Positions 7,743 through 15,852 of a DNA stretch of 64,000 bases are shown in pieces. Source of the stretch: Thermoleophilia bacterium (GTDB lineage Bacteria; Actinomycetota; Thermoleophilia; Solirubrobacterales; 70-9); contig JAENWT010000006.1 of the NCBI GenBank assembly GCA_016650125.1, positions 1 to 64,000 on the forward strand. Direction: 5' to 3'. Each line of letters starts with the position of its first letter. Position 1 is the stretch's first letter. The position numbers and the translations under genes are program-made. Below the pieces are notes generated by a model, which was not told where the DNA came from, did no database searches, and saw nothing but the letters and a program-made list of their open reading frames with translations.

Positions 7743-9050
7743 CTACAGGAGATCATCAAGACCCTTCCGCACGGCGTCCACGACCAGTTCGATGTGGCTG
7801 GTGGTCGAGATGAGCGGCGGGGAGAATCCGAGCGCCGAAACCATCGGGCGGATCAAGACTCCATGCTCTCGGATCGCGGTGAATGCGTGCCACGGCGTAT
7901 CTGGCTCCGCGTCGATGCGCTCCCGGTCGAATTCGATCGCGCCGAGCAACCCGGTGCCCCCTCGGGCATGGTCGATCAGCGGATGATCAACCAGCGATGA
8001 GAGCGCCTCAGCAAGAGGTTGCTCGAGTTCGAGGGAATGTTCGAGTAGCCCTTCCTGCACGAGAATGTCGATGTTGGCCAGGGCGGCGACGCATGAGGCC
8101 GGATGACCGGAATAGGTCGGTCCGTGGCGGAACGGAGGGCCGCCCGGCCGCCAGAAAGGTTCAGCGACCGCACCGCTCACCAGCACCCCGCCGAGCGGTT
8201 GGTAGCCGCTGGTCACCGCCTTCGCGAATACAACCATGTCCGGAAGTACATCCCACCGTTCTATTCCGAACCAGTTGCCGAGGCGACCAAAGCCGCAGAT
8301 CACCGCGTCGGCGATGAACAGCGCTCCCGCGCGTTGACAGGCCTGCCAAGCCTTCTCGATGTATCCGGGAGCAGGCGGAATCACGCCGCCAGCGCCGATC
8401 ACTGGTTCAAGAAAGAACGCGGCGGCGCGTGGCCCGAGCCGGTCGAGTTCAGCTTCAAGCGCCTCAATGGAATCGTGCGGGACCAGGGAGGTGTCTGGCA
8501 GTAGATCGCCATAGCCTTCCCCGACCGAAACCATCCCGGCCAACGAGGTTCCGAAGCCGTGCGTCCCGTGGTACCCGTTGTCCCGGGATATGAGCCATCT
8601 CCGTTCGGGGTCTCCTCGCTCCGCGAAAGAGCGACGGGCAAGCTTAGCCGCAGTATCGATGCCGTCACCTCCACCGCTGACCAGGAAGACCTTGGCGTCT
8701 TCGACGGGGGCGAGGTCGGCCAGTCGTTCGGCCAGCTCCAAGGCTGGCCGGTTGGCGAAATCGTTGAAGGTCGAGTAAGCCTCGAGCTTCGAAAGCTGTT
8801 TGTAGACCGCCTCGGCTATCTCGGTGCGCCCGTGTCCCACATTTGCGTACCAGAGGCTTGATGTCCCGTCGAAGTACCGGCGGCCCTGTTCATCGAAGAC
8901 CCAGACGCCCTCGCCACGGTCGATGACGTGCTTGGCGCTCCGGGTTCGCGCCATGGGCGCGAAGGGGTGCCAGTAGCGACTGTCCGTGCCGTCGTCAAAT
9001 GGTAGTCCGGCGATTGGGCGCTCGGTTTCCACATCCGGTCCCATGGTCAT
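7743..9050 (-). CDS. Class III PLP-dependent aminotransferase (omega-amino acid type)
   Basis: The 435-residue fold-type I enzyme moves an amino group, usually from an omega-amino acid or amine, to a keto acid. The motif ADAVICGFGRLG contains the Asp that holds the PLP ring nitrogen, and FAKAVTSGYQPLGG holds the Schiff-base Lys. The N-terminal YWHPFAPM and SGGGDGIDTAAK segments are typical of omega-transaminases. The start codon overlaps the stop of the enolase-superfamily gene by one base (TGATG), so the genes are coupled. With the aldehyde dehydrogenase in the same operon it fits conversion of an omega-amino acid to a semialdehyde and then an acid. The substrate is not defined; GABA, beta-alanine and longer homologues are all possible. 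Confidence 0.85.
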   Translation of the reverse strand: MTMGPDVETERPIAGLPFDDGTDSRYWHPFAPMARTRSAKHVIDRGEGVWVFDEQGRRYFDGTSSLWYANVGHGRTEIAEAVYKQLSKLEAYSTFNDFANRPALELAERLADLAPVEDAKVFLVSGGGDGIDTAAKLARRSFAERGDPERRWLISRDNGYHGTHGFGTSLAGMVSVGEGYGDLLPDTSLVPHDSIEALEAELDRLGPRAAAFFLEPVIGAGGVIPPAPGYIEKAWQACQRAGALFIADAVICGFGRLGNWFGIERWDVLPDMVVFAKAVTSGYQPLGGVLVSGAVAEPFWRPGGPPFRHGPTYSGHPASCVAALANIDILVQEGLLEHSLELEQPLAEALSSLVDHPLIDHARGGTGLLGAIEFDRERIDAEPDTPWHAFTAIREHGVLIRPMVSALGFSPPLISTTSHIELVVDAVRKGLDDLL

Positions 9051-10183
9051 CAGTCCACGTCCACGCGATGGCGTCGTATGTAGTCTTCATCGAGTTCCCA
9101 CCCCAGACCCGGGGCGTCGCTCAGTTCGAGTATTCCGTCGCGAAGCTCAGGTCGATTCGCGATCAGGTTCCACCAGATCGGGTCGCGATCGGGATCGAAG
9201 CATTCGGCATAGGTGCCGTGCGGAATCGAACTGAGCAGGTGAGACGACACCTGCGGCTCTTCGTGATGTCCCATCCGAATGTCGTAGCAAGCCGCGGCTG
9301 CCGCTGCGCGACGCCATTCCGTCGGGCCGCCGGACCATGACGCATCGAAGTTGCATACATCGATCGCCCCCGCGATCATTAGGTCGACACAAGCGGTCGC
9401 CGAGTACTCACTCTGCCCTGCGCAGACCGGCAATCCAGCTTGGTAGCGAACGTCACGCATCGCTCTTGCGTCGTTGTGCCAGCGGCAAGGCTCTTCGAAC
9501 CAGGCGATATCGAGGTCGGCCAACAACCTCGCGAATTCCACAGCCTGTGGCGGCGTCCAGGCCTGGTTTGCGTCCACCGCGAGCAGGAAATCCTTTCCTG
9601 CGGCTTCGCGGGCCGTTCTGACACGCTCCGCATCCTCCGCGGGCGAAAGCCCACCGACCTTGAATTTCATCCCGGCCAGACCCTTCTCCTGAAGGCCGGT
9701 GACCTCATCTTCGATCGAGGTGTCGGTGCCGTAGTAGCCGCCGATCGAAATCATTGGCAGCGAGTTGCGGAATCCGCCCCAAAGCAGCCAGAGAGGCACC
9801 TCCAGGGCCTTGCCGACTGCGTCCCAGATCGCCGCGTCCACGCCGGCGCAAGCCACCAGGCCCAGGCGCCGATCCCGAAGGATGTCGAAAGTGGCCGGTC
9901 GGGTGAGCTTCCAGCAGTGCTCGACCCGCATCGCGTCCTCGCCGAGCAGCTGCGGGGCAATCTCGTCACTGACTATCTGGCATATCTCCGATAGGGCACC
10001 GTCCTCGTCGCCCGCGTACGCTTCGCCGATGATCCCCTGGTCGGTGTGGACACGGGTGATCACCGTAGAGCGGTGGGTCATCCGGTACTGGCTTCCATGG
10101 TAGGTTCGGCCCAAAGGTACTCGGATAGGAACCGTTTCGATTGCGGCAATGGTCAACGGGCCTCTGCGCCGTCCGGGGGTCAT
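9050..10183 (-). CDS. Enolase-superfamily enzyme, mandelate racemase-like subgroup
   Basis: The product (about 377 residues) has the capping domain (AIETVPIRVPL) followed by the barrel. The barrel shows the KxK catalytic pair in GMKFKVGG, metal ligands in AVDANQAW and WFEEPC, an acidic residue in AGQSEYS, and an Asp/His pair in NFDASWSGG and GHHEEPQ. This pattern points to proton abstraction next to a carboxylate, giving a dehydratase or epimerase. I chose the ATG at 10183, which overlaps the stop of the upstream luciferase-like gene by four bases (ATGA), over a longer frame that would run into that gene. The exact reaction cannot be read from sequence. Confidence 0.82.
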   Translation of the reverse strand: MTPGRRRGPLTIAAIETVPIRVPLGRTYHGSQYRMTHRSTVITRVHTDQGIIGEAYAGDEDGALSEICQIVSDEIAPQLLGEDAMRVEHCWKLTRPATFDILRDRRLGLVACAGVDAAIWDAVGKALEVPLWLLWGGFRNSLPMISIGGYYGTDTSIEDEVTGLQEKGLAGMKFKVGGLSPAEDAERVRTAREAAGKDFLLAVDANQAWTPPQAVEFARLLADLDIAWFEEPCRWHNDARAMRDVRYQAGLPVCAGQSEYSATACVDLMIAGAIDVCNFDASWSGGPTEWRRAAAAAACYDIRMGHHEEPQVSSHLLSSIPHGTYAECFDPDRDPIWWNLIANRPELRDGILELSDAPGLGWELDEDYIRRHRVDVD

Positions 10184-11220
10184 GCGCCGGCTCCGAACTC
10201 CGGCATGATCTCGCGGGCGAACAGCTCCATTGAGTTGGTCGCGTCGCGCTGTGAGATTCCCGGCAGATGCATCCAGCACGTCAGCTCATCGAGCGCGAGT
10301 TCGTCGTTCATCACGCGCAGCTTCTCCGCAACTGTTTCCGGATCGCCGATCAGATAGCGACTCTTGAACGTTTCGAAGTCAACCTGATCCATGTCGGTGA
10401 TCAGGTCGCCGGCATCATTTCGAAGCTGACGTTCTCCCTGGGCTGATTTCTTGCCGTAGAGGTTCACGAAGAGATGGGTGACCGCGGGTCCGGCGATTTC
10501 CTCCGCCTTCTCCATCGTCTCGGCGACAAACACGCCCTTCATGGCTGGCCGCCAGTCGGGTTTGAATCCGAACTCGGCGCAATGCTCCTCGTATATCCGG
10601 TAATGCTCCTTGAGTTCCGGAACCGTGTGGCGAGGCGATGCAACCAAGATGCAATGGCGCTTGGCGGCGCGTCTAAGCAGTTTCGGGCCCGAGACGCCGT
10701 ACCAGATCGGAGGATGCGGCTTCTGCACCGGTTTCGGAGAAAGCCGGGTCGGCGGCACATCGAAGAACTCGCCCTTGAACTCGAACGTCTCCTGGGTGAA
10801 GGCGAGCTGGAGCAGGTCCATCGTCTCCTCGAACCGACGGAATCGCTCCTCGTAGGGGACCATGTGGCCGGCGAACTCTTCGGAGGCGTAACCGGGGGAG
10901 ACACCGAGCGTCAGGCGGCCGTCGCTCAGGTTGTCGAGGACCGCCACGTCCTCGGCGAGCCGTACCGGCGCGTAGAGCGGTGCGAGCAGAACATTCGTGC
11001 AGACCCGCATCTCTTCGGTGACGGCCGCGGCAGCCATCATGCCTACCAGGGGGCTGGGGCAGTGGCCGTCGAACTGGAAGTGGTGCTCGGTCTGATGGGC
11101 AGATGTGTAACCGAGCTCTTCCGCCCGTGGCAGACAATCCAGCATATCCAGATACGGCTGTTGTTCCGAGATGCCTTTATCGGGTGGGACGATGAAACCG
11201 AACGTGAGTCCAAACTTCAT
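10180..11220 (-). CDS. Luciferase-like (LLM class) flavin/F420-dependent oxidoreductase
   Basis: The 346-residue TIM-barrel protein begins MKFGLTFGFIVPP and carries LLM features such as HQTEHHFQFDG, APLYAPVRLAEDVAVLDNL and SDGRLTLGVSPGY. Members are either FMN monooxygenases (partnered with a flavin reductase) or F420-dependent dehydrogenases. No flavin reductase lies alongside, and F420 biosynthesis genes flank the island on both sides, which makes F420 plausible but unproven. It is translationally coupled to the enolase-superfamily gene. It may oxidise a cyclic amine or amide before ring opening; this is inference from neighbours. Confidence 0.83.
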   Translation of the reverse strand: MKFGLTFGFIVPPDKGISEQQPYLDMLDCLPRAEELGYTSAHQTEHHFQFDGHCPSPLVGMMAAAAVTEEMRVCTNVLLAPLYAPVRLAEDVAVLDNLSDGRLTLGVSPGYASEEFAGHMVPYEERFRRFEETMDLLQLAFTQETFEFKGEFFDVPPTRLSPKPVQKPHPPIWYGVSGPKLLRRAAKRHCILVASPRHTVPELKEHYRIYEEHCAEFGFKPDWRPAMKGVFVAETMEKAEEIAGPAVTHLFVNLYGKKSAQGERQLRNDAGDLITDMDQVDFETFKSRYLIGDPETVAEKLRVMNDELALDELTCWMHLPGISQRDATNSMELFAREIMPEFGAGA

Positions 11221-11324
11221 GGTGCTCCTCTCTTGAGTGTCCGAGGTTGTTGCTCAGGGTCTCTGATCGATGGCCGCCAGGATTTCGTCCCGGCCACCTC
11301 CCTCGGGAAAAGTTCTTTTGAAGG

Positions 11325-12788
11325 TCATCCCCTCCGACGAAAGCTGACGAATCTTTCTTGAGTCAGATCCCGAATCGCAAAAGCTGGACCCTCGCGGGTG
11401 TTGCCGGATTCACGGACCCCTCCGTATGGTTGCTGGTCGGCCCGTACGGTCGGAACGTCATTGATCAGGACGCCCCCAAAATCGAGCGTGTTGGCAGCGA
11501 TGAGTGCATTGTCCAGTGAATCCGTAAAGACACCAGCGTGAAGCCCGTAGCGCGAATCGTTGGCGAGTTCGATTGCTTCTTCGAAGCTCTCGACGACCCG
11601 GATCACGGCGACTGGTCCGAATATCTCCTCCGACCATACGAGGCTGTCCAAGGAGGGCTCGAGGATCAAGGTCGGTTGAATGGTTCCGTCGTCGTTGACT
11701 CGGCCACCGGAAAGAAGTCGGGTGTCGCCGCCGATCGCGTCCTCGATCCAGCTCATGATCCGTTCGCGGTTATTGCCATCGATCACCGGGCCCACGTCAG
11801 TCTGGTCATCGCTCGGATCGCCGACCGTCAGTGCCTCGACGTGTCCGGTCAACTCGGATATGAAACGGTCAGCAACCGCGCTGTGAATGATGATCCGCTG
11901 TACCGAGACACAGCTTTGGCCGGCGTGGGAGAAGCTGTGGATGCTGGCCAAGCGCGCCGCGGCTTCCCAGTCGCCGTCGTCGTTCACGATGAGTGGCGCA
12001 TTCGAGCCAAGCTCCAGGTTGACTCGTGTGTGAGGCAGCTTCGAACGGATTGCCGCGCCGACCGGAGCCGAACCCGTGAAGGTGATGGCGGCAATATCCG
12101 GATGCTCGACCAATGGGTTTCCGACCGCGGAGCCGGAGCCGGGAATGACATGGAGCCAGTCATTTGGGACGCCGGCTTCGAGCAGGATCTCAACGAGCTT
12201 GAGGGCCGAGATCGGAGTCGATGAGGCGGGCTTCAGCACGACCGGATCGCCTGCCGCGATCGCCGGTCCGAGCTTGTGAGCGACTAGGTTCAGCGGGAAG
12301 TTGAACGGGCTGATCGCGCCGACGACCCCGATTGGGACCCGAAGGATCAGCCCGAGGCGACCGTCGCCCGGTGCGCTGGCAGACATCGGTACCACACTTC
12401 CCGCCAGCTTCCGGGCCTCAACTGCCGAGAAGAGCAGGGTGGAGACTGTGCGGCCGGCTTCGGCGCGAGCCTGCTTCATGGGTTTCGCCGCTTCGGCTGA
12501 GATGATCTCGGCTAGCTCCTCCTGGCGCTGGGCCACCAGCTCGGAGGCTCGTTCAAGCGCCGCTGCGCGTTCATACTGCGGAAAGTCACCCCGATCAAAT
12601 GCGGTGCGCGCCGACCGGACGGCTTGATCGACGGTTTCGACATCGCCGCAGGCGACCCGTCCTACGAGCCGGTCGTCATAGGGGCTTCTGACTTCGAGCC
12701 ACGAGCCAGTGGCGGTCCACTCGCCGGCAACTAGCAGCGGATGGTCTCCGCCAAGAATCTCAGAATCTGTGTTCACGCCGTTCGTCAT
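11325..12788 (-). CDS. NAD(P)-dependent aldehyde dehydrogenase
   Basis: This protein of about 487 residues oxidises an aldehyde to the acid. The catalytic Cys lies in SHAGQSCVSVQR, the general-base Glu in LELGSNAP, and the cofactor segment includes ISPFNFPLNL and TFTGSAPVG. It most resembles succinate-semialdehyde and related semialdehyde dehydrogenases. I prefer the ATG at 12788 (MTNGVNTDS); an upstream TTG at 12824 is possible. It starts the minus-strand operon and is divergent from pxpA across a 122-bp gap that must hold both promoters. With the downstream aminotransferase it would complete omega-amino acid degradation. Confidence 0.88.
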   Translation of the reverse strand: MTNGVNTDSEILGGDHPLLVAGEWTATGSWLEVRSPYDDRLVGRVACGDVETVDQAVRSARTAFDRGDFPQYERAAALERASELVAQRQEELAEIISAEAAKPMKQARAEAGRTVSTLLFSAVEARKLAGSVVPMSASAPGDGRLGLILRVPIGVVGAISPFNFPLNLVAHKLGPAIAAGDPVVLKPASSTPISALKLVEILLEAGVPNDWLHVIPGSGSAVGNPLVEHPDIAAITFTGSAPVGAAIRSKLPHTRVNLELGSNAPLIVNDDGDWEAAARLASIHSFSHAGQSCVSVQRIIIHSAVADRFISELTGHVEALTVGDPSDDQTDVGPVIDGNNRERIMSWIEDAIGGDTRLLSGGRVNDDGTIQPTLILEPSLDSLVWSEEIFGPVAVIRVVESFEEAIELANDSRYGLHAGVFTDSLDNALIAANTLDFGGVLINDVPTVRADQQPYGGVRESGNTREGPAFAIRDLTQERFVSFRRRG

Positions 12789-12910
12789 GGGCCTGACTCT
12801 GCGACTAGCCGCCAGTGGAGTCAATGGTAGGAGCTATGAATTACGGTGTTGAGTTTTGTGATTTCGTGAGTAGCCGGACTTCTGGCGATGGGTCATGATG
12901 CGATGCACGC

Positions 12911-13699
12911 ATGGAAAGGCGAGCGATCGATATCAACTGCGATCTGGGCGAAAGTTTCGGCAACTGGTCAATGGGCGACGACGCTGCTGTTCTTCCCGAG
13001 ATCACGACCGCCAATGTCGCATGTGGCTTTCATGCGGGCGACCCGGTGACACTGATGCGAACGGTCGCTCTGGCATTGGAGAACGACGTGGCCGTCGGTG
13101 CCCATCCAGGCCTACCTGACCTACTGGGCTTTGGTCGCCGCAAGCTGGCCGTCACTCCTGAGGACGCAGCCGCATACGTCGTGTATCAGGTCGGTGCGGT
13201 ACGGGAAGCCCTTCGGCTGCTCGGTGGCGGCGAGTTGCACCACGTGAAGCCGCACGGCGCGTTCCTAGATGTCATGCGCTACGGTGAGCCTGAGGTCGGA
13301 CATGCTGTGGCCGAGGCGATTGCCAGTTGCGACAATGAGATACTCATCTATTGGCCCTCACCGACGGAAGACGATCCTTTCAGCGATCGCGCCCGCGAAC
13401 TCGGACTTCGGGTGATCGGCGAAATCTATCCGGATCTCGCTTACGACGACCAAGGCCGACTGATCCTTGAACGGCAGAAGAAGCATGTCGCCAGCGAGAA
13501 CGCAGCGGAGCAGCTGCGTCTATTCCTCCAGTCCGGCACTGTTCGTACGTCTACCGGCGATACGTTGCGGATCGACGCCGAAAGCGTCTCCGTGCACGGA
13601 GACGGTCCCAATGCGGCGGACATCGTGGCCGAGCTGCGTCGGGTAACCATCGAGCTCGGGCATGAGATACGGGCCGTGCCCAGGGAAGTCACATCATGA
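12911..13699 (+). CDS. pxpA: LamB/YcsF family, 5-oxoprolinase subunit A (PxpA)
   Basis: The 262-residue protein has the family opening DINCDLGESFGNW, then NVACGFHAGDP, GAHPGLPDLLGFGRR and KPHGAFLD. With PxpB and PxpC it forms an ATP-dependent enzyme that opens 5-oxoproline to glutamate. Relatives act on other lactams and ureas. The usual FADR segment after the catalytic core is replaced by IYPDLAYDDQG, a deviation that may mean a different substrate. It heads the plus-strand operon and ends in a 4-base overlap with pxpB. No obvious Shine-Dalgarno site precedes the ATG at 12911. Confidence 0.88.
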   Translation: MERRAIDINCDLGESFGNWSMGDDAAVLPEITTANVACGFHAGDPVTLMRTVALALENDVAVGAHPGLPDLLGFGRRKLAVTPEDAAAYVVYQVGAVREALRLLGGGELHHVKPHGAFLDVMRYGEPEVGHAVAEAIASCDNEILIYWPSPTEDDPFSDRARELGLRVIGEIYPDLAYDDQGRLILERQKKHVASENAAEQLRLFLQSGTVRTSTGDTLRIDAESVSVHGDGPNAADIVAELRRVTIELGHEIRAVPREVTS

Positions 13700-14613
13700 T
13701 CCCCACCGCCACATTCCAGGACGACGACACGGGCATCCGTTATATGCATGGCGGCGAAGAATTCGTAGTCGTGGAACTCGCCGAGAGTATTAGCCTCGAA
13801 GTCAATATGCGGACCATGGCGATCTGCCACCGGCTCGAAGAGCTCGATTTGCTCGGTGTCGTGGACATTTGTCCCGCCAACGCGTCTTATATGGTGAGGT
13901 TCGATCCAGACAGCTTCGCACCACATGAATTGGTCGCTGAGCTGCGCAGGGTGGAGAAGGACGTGGGGGATGCCGCTGACTTCCAATTGGCAACCCGTAT
14001 AGTTGATTTCCCGGTGCTCTATGAAGATCCGTGGACTCTCGAAACCCTGATGCGGTTCCGGGATTGCCACCAGACTCCGGACAAGAGCGATCTCGAATTC
14101 GCAGCGGAGATCAATGGTTTTGATTCCGTTGAAGAGTTCATCGAGGCCCACTGCGGAGCTCCTTACATAGTCTCGATGTGCGGTTTCGTGCCGACGGTAC
14201 CCTGGTGCTTTCAACTGTCTGGAGACCGTCAGATAGAAGTCCCCAAGTATGTACGTCCGCGAACCGACACACCTGGGCGTGCGCTTGGTCACGGGGGAGC
14301 CTGCGCGGTGCTCTACCCGGTGCGTGGGGCGGGCGGTTATCAGCTGTTCGGCATGGCGGCGGCACCAATCTTTCAGGCGGAACAGACCCTGCCGGACTTC
14401 CGCAAGAGCATGACGTTCTGTAGGCCCGGCGACATCGTCAAGTTTCGACGCGTAGACCGGGCTGAGTACGACGATATTCGGTCCGAGGTAGAAGCCGGAA
14501 CCTTCGAGTACCGCAAGGCCCAATTCCAATTCGTGCCAGGAGATTTTCTGAGTCATCCTGAGCTGGTTTGCGGCGAGATGCTGAGGAGTCTGTATGGCGA
14601 TTCTGGTCCGTAA
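13696..14613 (+). CDS. pxpB: 5-oxoprolinase subunit B / allophanate hydrolase subunit 1-like (PxpB)
   Basis: The 305-residue protein is one half of the carboxyltransferase-like pair related to the KipI/KipA and urea carboxylase CT domains. Visible signatures are YIVSMCGFVPTVPW and the C-terminal PGDIVKFRRVD. A ~45-residue N-terminal stretch before the conserved core makes it longer than the usual ~230 residues. It overlaps pxpA by four bases, and its end overlaps the pxpC start by about 20 bases, typical of coupled subunits. With pxpC it should bind ATP and the amide substrate. Confidence 0.85.
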   Translation: MIPTATFQDDDTGIRYMHGGEEFVVVELAESISLEVNMRTMAICHRLEELDLLGVVDICPANASYMVRFDPDSFAPHELVAELRRVEKDVGDAADFQLATRIVDFPVLYEDPWTLETLMRFRDCHQTPDKSDLEFAAEINGFDSVEEFIEAHCGAPYIVSMCGFVPTVPWCFQLSGDRQIEVPKYVRPRTDTPGRALGHGGACAVLYPVRGAGGYQLFGMAAAPIFQAEQTLPDFRKSMTFCRPGDIVKFRRVDRAEYDDIRSEVEAGTFEYRKAQFQFVPGDFLSHPELVCGEMLRSLYGDSGP

Positions 14614-15568
14614 ACCAGGCTTGTTCACTACGGTCCAGGACGAGGGCCGAGATGGCTTTTATGCTCTCGGCTTCCCGCCGTCCGGAGCAATGGACAAGTT
14701 TTCGTATCGCGTCGGAAACATGCTCGTCAACAATCGGCCGGGCAGCGCCTCGATGGAAGCCACTTACATCGCGCCGGAACTCGAGTTCCGCGCGCCGACG
14801 GTAGTCGCGGTCACCGGTGGCGAGATCCGCTGCGTTCTGAACGGTGAGCCGATTCGGACCTGGGCGTCTTTCTCGGTGCAGGCAGGCGACCTGCTCTGCT
14901 TCGAGACACTCAAGTCTGGTGCGCGCGTCTATATATCCGTGGCCGGCGGAGTGGACGTGGAGCCCGTCCTTGACAGTCGCTCCACTTATACGTTGACGGG
15001 GATTGGTGGTTTCAAAGGCCGTACTCTCGAGGCCGGGGACCTCCTGCCAATCGGCTCGAGTTCTGTGGCGACTCCGGGGCGTCGGGTGAGCGATCAAATG
15101 ATCCCCAACTTCGGCCAGGAAACAGTGTTGCGCGTCATCGTCTCGTTATGTAGCTACCGGTTTACCGAAACGGCACTTGAGACCTTCCTGGAGACCGCCT
15201 GGACCATCACTCCAGATGCCAACAGGACGGCATATCGTTACAAGGGGCCCCCACTTGAGTTGATCGAACGGGACCAACCGTTCGGGGCGGGGAATGACCA
15301 ATCCAATGTCGTCGATATGCCGTACCCGCTGGGTTCGATCCAAGTGCCAGGAGGGATCGAGCCGATTCTTCTGTTGGCCGATGCCGTAACTGCTGGCGGA
15401 TATGCCACGCTCGGGACCGTGATCGGAGCTGACCTACCGGTTGCCGGACAAACCCGTACGGGCGGAAGGGTCCGATTCGAGGCAGTCAGCCTTGATGAGG
15501 CATTGCGCGCCCGTAGTCAGGCACAGACGTTCTTGATGAAGATCCAGCGGGATATTGAAGTCGGCTGA
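14594..15568 (+). CDS. pxpC: 5-oxoprolinase subunit C / biotin-dependent carboxyltransferase-like (PxpC)
   Basis: The 324-residue protein starts with the diagnostic PGLFTTVQDEGRDG and continues with GFPPSGAMDKFSYRVGN and VYISVAGGVDV. It is the second half of the allophanate hydrolase subunit 2/urea carboxylase CT-like pair. The family is often named biotin-dependent carboxyltransferase because of that homology. A biotinyl carrier gene and a biotin carboxylase gene follow at once, which gives the name real meaning here. The GILQVPGGIEP-like segment near the C-terminus (SIQVPGGIEP) is also family-typical. Encoded in an operon from pxpA. Confidence 0.87.
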   Translation: MAILVRKPGLFTTVQDEGRDGFYALGFPPSGAMDKFSYRVGNMLVNNRPGSASMEATYIAPELEFRAPTVVAVTGGEIRCVLNGEPIRTWASFSVQAGDLLCFETLKSGARVYISVAGGVDVEPVLDSRSTYTLTGIGGFKGRTLEAGDLLPIGSSSVATPGRRVSDQMIPNFGQETVLRVIVSLCSYRFTETALETFLETAWTITPDANRTAYRYKGPPLELIERDQPFGAGNDQSNVVDMPYPLGSIQVPGGIEPILLLADAVTAGGYATLGTVIGADLPVAGQTRTGGRVRFEAVSLDEALRARSQAQTFLMKIQRDIEVG

Positions 15569-15615
15569 CTCGGCGCGAAAGATCTGGACCGTCCAATCCG
15601 AATGAAAGAGGAATC

Positions 15616-15852
15616 TTGATCACCATCAATTCGCCAATCCCAGGGATCTTCTATCGCCGTCCTGATCCGAACTCCGAGCCTTTTGCCGAGGAAGGTGGCG
15701 CGATCACGGCCGGAGATGTGATCGGCATGATCGAGATCATGAAATCCTTCCACGAGATCAGGGCCGACGTTCCCGGGACCGTCGGCCGGTTCCTGGTGGA
15801 GAACGAAGCGGCGGTCGAAACTGATCAACCTCTGGTCGAGATCATCGAGTGA
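15616..15852 (+). CDS. Biotin carboxyl carrier (biotinyl domain) protein
   Basis: This compact 78-residue protein is a lone biotinyl domain. The biotin attachment motif appears as EIMKSF, with Lys43 as the expected site. The start is a TTG preceded by a good ribosome-binding site (AAAGAGGA). It lacks the N-terminal extension of acetyl-CoA carboxylase AccB, which argues for a dedicated carrier. It would shuttle carboxyl groups between the next gene's biotin carboxylase and the PxpB/PxpC carboxyltransferase-like pair. Confidence 0.85.
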   Translation: MITINSPIPGIFYRRPDPNSEPFAEEGGAITAGDVIGMIEIMKSFHEIRADVPGTVGRFLVENEAAVETDQPLVEIIE